Translations under genes and position numbers: made by a program
Source: Candidatus Aenigmatarchaeota archaeon
Lineage (GTDB): Archaea > Aenigmatarchaeota > Aenigmatarchaeia > GW2011-AR5 > JAGGXF01
NCBI GenBank assembly: GCA_021163205.1
Contig: JAGGXF010000006.1
Span: 1 to 42,666, forward strand
Direction of reading: 5' to 3'
DNA length: 42,666 bases
Part shown: positions 41,077-42,666 of the stretch, piece by piece
How positions within the stretch are numbered: position 1 is the stretch's first letter
Layout of the letters: each line of letters begins with the position of its first letter
The notes under the pieces: model-generated
Seen by the model: only the letters and a program-made list of their open reading frames with translations
Database searches by the model: none
Told to the model about the DNA's origin: nothing

Positions 41077-41180
41077 CTTATCACCGACTTATATTTAACC
41101 TTGAAAAGTTTTAAAGGTTTGAACCAGACATACAGAGAAATTATTTATACAGCTGCGGTAAAAGATTATTTGTGATTATT

Positions 41181-42401
41181 ATGAATGAGCTTGTAGCAAA
41201 ATATTATTTTGAAGCCAATGGCGTTTCTGCTACTCAGGCAGTTAGGCAAATAATGGCAGAATCTTCTATAGGAACGTGGACAGAGCTACAAACGTTGGAT
41301 ACCAGGATGCAAAAACGCCTGGGACCAAGAGCTCTCAAATACTCAAAAACCACGGGAACCGTTGAAATTGCATATCCTATCGATTTGTTCGAACCGAGGA
41401 ACATTCCACAACTTCTTTCTGGCCTAGCCGGAAACATTTTCGGAATGAAAATAGTAAAGAATCTTAGGCTCCTCGACATAAAATTTCCCAAGAAATATGT
41501 AAAAAACTTTAAAGGTCCTAAGTTTGGTTTTCACGGAGTAAGAAAGATTTTAGGTATCAAAAAAAGACCTGTCCTCGGAACTATAATAAAACCAAAGGTT
41601 GGGCTGAGTCCAATAGAGTTTGCTAATGTTGCTTATAAGGCATATTCCGGCGGGCTGGATTTTGTGAAGGATGACGAGAATCTGACATCTCTAAGATTCT
41701 GCAAGTTCGAGGACCGTGTAATAAAAATGCTAGATGTCGTCGATAGAATAAAAGAAGAACAGGGGAGAAATGTTCTTTATGCCGCCAATGTAACGGCACC
41801 AACAAGGATTATGCTCAAGCGCGCTGATTTTGTCTATGCACACGGCGGACGATGTATAATGATAGACATACTTACGGCTGGTTTCTCTGCTTTACAAGAA
41901 CTGCGTTCACAGAATTATAAAATGGTTATACATGCACACCGAGCAGGTCACGCGTCGGTCACGCGAAACAAGAAGCATGGTATATCAATGTACCTCATCG
42001 CCAAACTTTCCAGACTTATTGGCGTAGACCAGCTCCACATAGGCACGGCTGTTGGAAAGATGGAGGGTCAGGTGAAAGAAGTTTTAGCTATAAAGGATAT
42101 TATACAAAAAGATCACGTGCGTGTGAAAGGTTATCTTTCACAAGACTGGTATAAAATATATCCTGTCTTTGCTGTTGCATCTGGAGGTCTTCATCCTCGC
42201 CTCGTTCCAGAGGTGATAAAAATCATGGGAAAAGACATAGTGATTCAGGCCGGTGGAGGAGTTCATGGACACCCAGGAGGGACAAAGGCAGGTGCCAAAG
42301 CTATGAAACAGGCTCTTGATGCAGCAATGGACGGCGTGCCTCTAAAAATTTATGCAAAAACCCACAAAGAACTTCGGGACGCCTTGAGGAGATGGCCATG
42401 A
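41181..42401 (+). CDS. rbcL: form III ribulose-1,5-bisphosphate carboxylase (RuBisCO)
   Basis: This enzyme fixes CO2 onto ribulose bisphosphate, giving two 3-phosphoglycerates. In archaea it belongs to the AMP degradation route rather than the Calvin cycle. The 406-residue protein has all catalytic residues: GTIIKPKVGLSP (K137), GGLDFVKDDENL (carbamylated K163, D165, E166), HAHRAGHAS near 251, LHIGTAVGKMEG (H286, K293) and ASGGLHP (S334). The N terminus is shorter than in typical form III enzymes. ATG 41181 follows GTGATT, and a GTG at 41172 is in frame. Its stop overlaps the AMP phosphorylase start by four bases. The form III subtype (III-a, III-b or DPANN-type) cannot be fixed by eye. Confidence 0.93.
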   Translation: MNELVAKYYFEANGVSATQAVRQIMAESSIGTWTELQTLDTRMQKRLGPRALKYSKTTGTVEIAYPIDLFEPRNIPQLLSGLAGNIFGMKIVKNLRLLDIKFPKKYVKNFKGPKFGFHGVRKILGIKKRPVLGTIIKPKVGLSPIEFANVAYKAYSGGLDFVKDDENLTSLRFCKFEDRVIKMLDVVDRIKEEQGRNVLYAANVTAPTRIMLKRADFVYAHGGRCIMIDILTAGFSALQELRSQNYKMVIHAHRAGHASVTRNKKHGISMYLIAKLSRLIGVDQLHIGTAVGKMEGQVKEVLAIKDIIQKDHVRVKGYLSQDWYKIYPVFAVASGGLHPRLVPEVIKIMGKDIVIQAGGGVHGHPGGTKAGAKAMKQALDAAMDGVPLKIYAKTHKELRDALRRWP

Positions 42402-42666
42402 AAAAGCAAGAGCCAATAGAGATAAAATTGGTAGTTAAGAATACAAGTCTCGATGCCCAGGAAAAAACTATCGTTATACTCAATCAGGAAGACCTAGCTG
42501 CGCTTGGAGTATTTCCGATGAATAGGGTCATAGTTAAGAAGGGTGCGTATGATATAACATGTATTGTTAATAGCAGTAAGGAGTTTGTTAAAAGAGGGGA
42601 AATAATTTTATATAGAGAGGTTGCGAAAGAGTTGAGAGCAAATCCCGGAGACAGGGTGCTGGTTAC
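42398..42666 (+). CDS. deoA: AMP phosphorylase, N-terminal part (cut by the window end)
   Basis: The open frame of 89 codons runs off the right edge. It matches the N-terminal domain found in archaeal AMP phosphorylases, with strands IEIKLVVKNTSL and TIVILNQEDLAALGVFPMNRV followed by FVKRGEIILYREVAKELRA and NPGDRVLV. AMP phosphorylase splits AMP and phosphate into adenine and ribose 1,5-bisphosphate. An isomerase then makes the RuBisCO substrate. The ATGA overlap with the RuBisCO stop makes the coupling strong. The catalytic pyrimidine-phosphorylase-like part lies outside the window, so the call relies on this domain and on context. Confidence 0.82.
   Translation, partial: MKKQEPIEIKLVVKNTSLDAQEKTIVILNQEDLAALGVFPMNRVIVKKGAYDITCIVNSSKEFVKRGEIILYREVAKELRANPGDRVLV

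Overview
The window is a gene-dense, AT-rich stretch of an archaeal chromosome. The evidence is eukaryote-like information machinery (S17e, S3Ae, Nop5/fibrillarin, aMBF1, Bud32), tRNA genes split by bulge-helix-bulge introns, TATA-type promoters and an archaeal isoprenoid-lipid pathway. Split tRNAs, form III RuBisCO with AMP phosphorylase, SMC-ScpA-ScpB and a very compact layout would suit a DPANN lineage or a deep euryarchaeal one. I cannot place it further from sequence alone. No CRISPR array, insertion sequence or prophage was seen.

Layout. 1-890: a lysine-rich gene tail, a terminator and UMP kinase. 986-1162 (minus): a tRNA-Val(CAC) interrupted by three separate introns. 1256-7837: one block with mevalonate kinase, a UbiD-family decarboxylase, the two subunits of the aconitase-X dehydratase, isopentenyl phosphate kinase, UbiX and type 2 IPP isomerase. 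Together these run from mevalonate to IPP/DMAPP by the archaeal anhydromevalonate-phosphate route, including the enzyme that makes the prenylated flavin cofactor. 7955-9868: S17e, and the Nop5-fibrillarin pair of the C/D RNA methylation complex. 9928-16682: DHH phosphoesterase, HD protein, IleRS, aMBF1, HisRS. 16679-17102: a decayed EamA transporter and a 40-residue zinc ribbon. 17422-19443: PIN-ATPase-KH protein and a tRNA-Arg(CCT) with an 85-nt structured intron.

19611-26251 is the envelope region. Two secreted glycosylation-site-rich proteins with a similar C-terminal domain are each followed by a membrane-anchored protein of a second family, so it looks like a duplicated two-gene surface module, followed by a four-helix membrane protein. 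26296-30578: a COG2522-type regulator, cysteine desulfurase and IscU, a stand-alone archaeal ThrRS editing domain, a RecA/KaiC-like protein lacking a normal P-loop, a small coiled-coil protein and a minimal ThiI-like sulfurtransferase. 30582-37855 (minus strand): ferredoxin and geranylgeranyl reductase, then an unusually short SMC, ScpA, ScpB and the Rqc2/NEMF homologue. 37896-42666: Bud32, a DUF2178/HTH pair, S15 (with a structured leader) and S3Ae, a small membrane protein, form III RuBisCO and the start of AMP phosphorylase.

Genes opening an operon often have a TATA-like box about 25 nt before the start codon (leaderless mRNA). Internal genes mostly carry a GGTGAT-type ribosome binding site 4-8 nt before the start. 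I used this contrast to choose several starts.
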